Part shown: piece by piece, positions 63,030 to 64,000 of the stretch
Layout: each line of letters opens with the position of its first letter
Position numbering within the stretch: position 1 is the stretch's first letter
NCBI GenBank assembly: GCA_002701845.1
Contig: NZXG01000038.1
Location: forward strand, 119,130 to 183,129
Length of the DNA: 64,000 bases
Source of the DNA: Pseudomonadales bacterium
GTDB lineage: Bacteria > Pseudomonadota > Gammaproteobacteria > Pseudomonadales > Ketobacteraceae
Direction: 5' to 3'
Program-made: the position numbers and the translations under genes
Notes under the pieces: generated by a model
What the model was told of the DNA's origin: nothing
Databases searched by the model: none
What the model saw: only the letters and a program-made list of their open reading frames with translations

Positions 63030-63564
63030 ACGTTCGTGGCATCGGGATGGAACCCCGTTTGGCCTTGATCAAAGAACCACTAGCGGCTTCAGCGCGACTT
63101 TTCGCTTGATTCAGGGCACTGTCTCGGGATTCGATTACCTGGCCAAAATCGTCCATGTTGTGAAATTCACGGATGGTGAAGAGGCGGCAACCGTCAAACA
63201 GGCATTGCTACCTTCAACTGGCTGAACACCACACCTGACAATAACTCGACGTATACCAATCACCTCGGAGTTATAACAATGAGACTTATTAACGCATTAA
63301 AGAGTACCAGTGACGTACATTTTTGCATACGATGCACCGTAGGTTACTTTGCGAAGTATAAAGTGAAGAAAGCGCTATTTTCCCATAAAATAGTCAGTAG
63401 GGAGAGTTTTTCAACAAGTTGTTAGCGCAGAAGATGAGAACATCTTGTTTGTATATCTAAAACAATTTAAAAGTGATCTTAGTCTGATAATTCACGAGTT
63501 TTAAAAAGATAAGCGCTGGCTCCGATAAATTCCCTGCTAGAAATCAGATCATACTTTCTCTTAA
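63030..63564. other. Gene-poor, AT-rich junction before the insertion sequence
   Basis: Between the FlhB-like stop and the IS left end there is no convincing native gene. Bases 63030-63235 keep the high GC of the region and show only broken frames on both strands (for example SGFDYLAKIVHVVKFTDG on the plus strand), possibly a decayed gene. From about 63240 the DNA becomes clearly AT-rich and holds one 48-codon frame. This looks like acquired or degenerate DNA. Confidence 0.5.
63279..63425 (+). CDS. 48-residue open frame in the AT-rich junction, doubtful
   Basis: ATG 63279 to TAG 63423-63425. CGGAG lies about 9 bp upstream, an acceptable ribosome binding site. The peptide is basic with three Cys residues (HFCIRCTVGYF, then a C-terminal Cys). 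No family is recognised. Low GC and lack of context make a chance frame or a gene remnant likely. The inverted repeat CTATTTT-CCCAT-AAAATAG lies within it. Confidence 0.25.
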   Translation: MRLINALKSTSDVHFCIRCTVGYFAKYKVKKALFSHKIVSRESFSTSC

Positions 63565-64000
63565 GGGCACCTCTAAAAATTGCCCCGATTAAAGTAAAAT
63601 ACCACCATCGCATCAAATAGGTCACCATCACTATGCAAGCAGGCTTTTTCGATTTAGACGAGCGTCACCACAAGCTGAATGAACGCGACCCGCTGGTTCA
63701 TCTCGATGAATTGGTCGCCTGGGAATATTTTCGACCCACTCTCGAACGAGTTCGGCCCAAACATCGCAAAAGCAATGCTGGCAGAAAGCCATTTGACGTT
63801 ATCTTGATGTTTAAGGCGCTGGTGCTCCAGCACTTGTATAACCTGTCGGATGATGAACTGGAATACCAGATTCGTGACCGCTACAGTTTTTGCCGTTTCC
63901 TGGGTGTCAATCCCGAGGACACCACCCCGGACGCCAAAACTATCTGGCTGTTTCGGGAACAGTTGGTCAATGAGAATCTGATGGAAGCATTGTTCATCGA
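63565..64000 (+). mobile_element. IS5-family insertion sequence, left end, truncated by the window
   Basis: The left terminal repeat appears to begin GGGCACCTCTAAAAATTGCC at 63565. It is preceded directly by TTAA (63561-63564), which fits the YTAR target of IS5-type elements. The transposase starts 68 bp inside and runs past 64000. The right end, its repeat and the matching target duplication are outside the window, so the boundaries need the next segment. Confidence 0.8.
63633..64000 (+). CDS. IS5-family transposase, N-terminal part
   Basis: From ATG 63633 the frame stays open to the window edge (122 codons). The N-terminus MQAGFFDLDERHHKLNERDP, then GRKPFDVILMFKALVLQHLYNLSDDELEYQIRDRYSF and FCRFLGVNPEDTTPDAKTIWLFREQL, is typical of the IS5 group (DUF772 N-terminal domain). 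The catalytic DDE residues lie beyond the edge, so activity cannot be judged. There is no frameshift or stop in the visible part. Its GC content is higher than that of the AT-rich DNA just before it. Confidence 0.9.
   Translation, partial: MQAGFFDLDERHHKLNERDPLVHLDELVAWEYFRPTLERVRPKHRKSNAGRKPFDVILMFKALVLQHLYNLSDDELEYQIRDRYSFCRFLGVNPEDTTPDAKTIWLFREQLVNENLMEALFI

Noticed and set aside
62944..63156. Minus-strand 70-codon frame after the FlhB-like gene
   Set aside because: It overlaps the end of a well supported gene, has no ribosome binding site, and no family is recognised. It could be part of a decayed gene but cannot be supported.

Overview
The window is a chromosomal segment of a GC-rich, Gram-negative gammaproteobacterium. 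The core genes point to the Pseudomonadales/Oceanospirillales side of the class: smc-zipA-ligA, ccmABCDE next to fliK-type and flhB-C-terminal-type genes, MnmC, the YbgA-photolyase pair, TcdA, beta-carbonic anhydrase and a FadIJ-like beta-oxidation pair. The species cannot be named from the sequence alone. No rRNA, tRNA or CRISPR array was found. Almost everything is compact, native-looking coding sequence. The exception is the last ~750 bases, which turn AT-rich and run into an IS5-type insertion sequence cut by the window edge.

Layout. 1-6.5 kb: DNA glycosylase Tag, a TM2 protein, a serine hydrolase, TcdA, a secreted metalloprotease with a GlyGly-CTERM tail, and a double-GAF protein. 6.5-9.3 kb: a probable small RNA with its own terminator, then a hybrid 7TMR-DISM histidine kinase. 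9.3-11.7 kb: a PepSY-PhoP-PhoQ operon with a candidate PhoP box. 11.8-12.1 kb: an apparently complete mini transcription unit with a sigma-54-type promoter, a 35-codon gene with an excellent ribosome binding site, and a terminator. 12.1-20.4 kb: a light-response cluster (ybgA, photolyase, SDR, FAD oxidoreductase, DUF1365, Cfa-family methyltransferase, secreted unknown protein, cobalamin-binding MerR photoreceptor). Its promoter carries 11-bp spaced direct repeats like those bound by CarH. 20.4-23.6 kb: Lon-type protease and carbonic anhydrase. 23.6-35 kb: porin, two SDRs, acylphosphatase, AmrS-type radical SAM enzyme, a membrane/TPR protein, the fatty acid beta-oxidation pair, a small membrane protein and a lipoprotein. 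35-46.6 kb: PEP carboxylase, a diguanylate cyclase, a NIT-like protein behind a sigma-54-type promoter, an auxin-efflux-type carrier, MnmC, a rhodanese, and a REC-PAS-GGDEF-EAL gene broken by a frameshift. 46.6-55.1 kb: smc-zipA-ligA followed by a TM/coiled-coil protein, PPK2 and a YheU-type protein. 55.3-63 kb: CysZ, a GntR regulator, ccmABCDE, a TauE-type transporter, FliK-type and FlhB-C-terminal-type proteins. 63.0-64 kb: AT-rich junction and IS5-family transposase.

How the genes work together. The most coherent system is the 12.1-20.4 kb cluster. A B12-dependent MerR repressor would sit on the 11-bp repeats over the -35 box in the dark. On illumination it would release an operon that repairs UV damage (photolyase) and, by inference, remodels membrane lipids (FAD enzyme, DUF1365, Cfa-family methyltransferase). 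Two sigma-54-type promoters, both reading TGGCAT-N5-TTGCT, drive genes of unknown role: a 35-residue protein and a cytosolic NIT-like protein. Short tandem duplications at gene boundaries recur (periods 15, 12, 17 and 20 bp), and two of them touch translation start regions.
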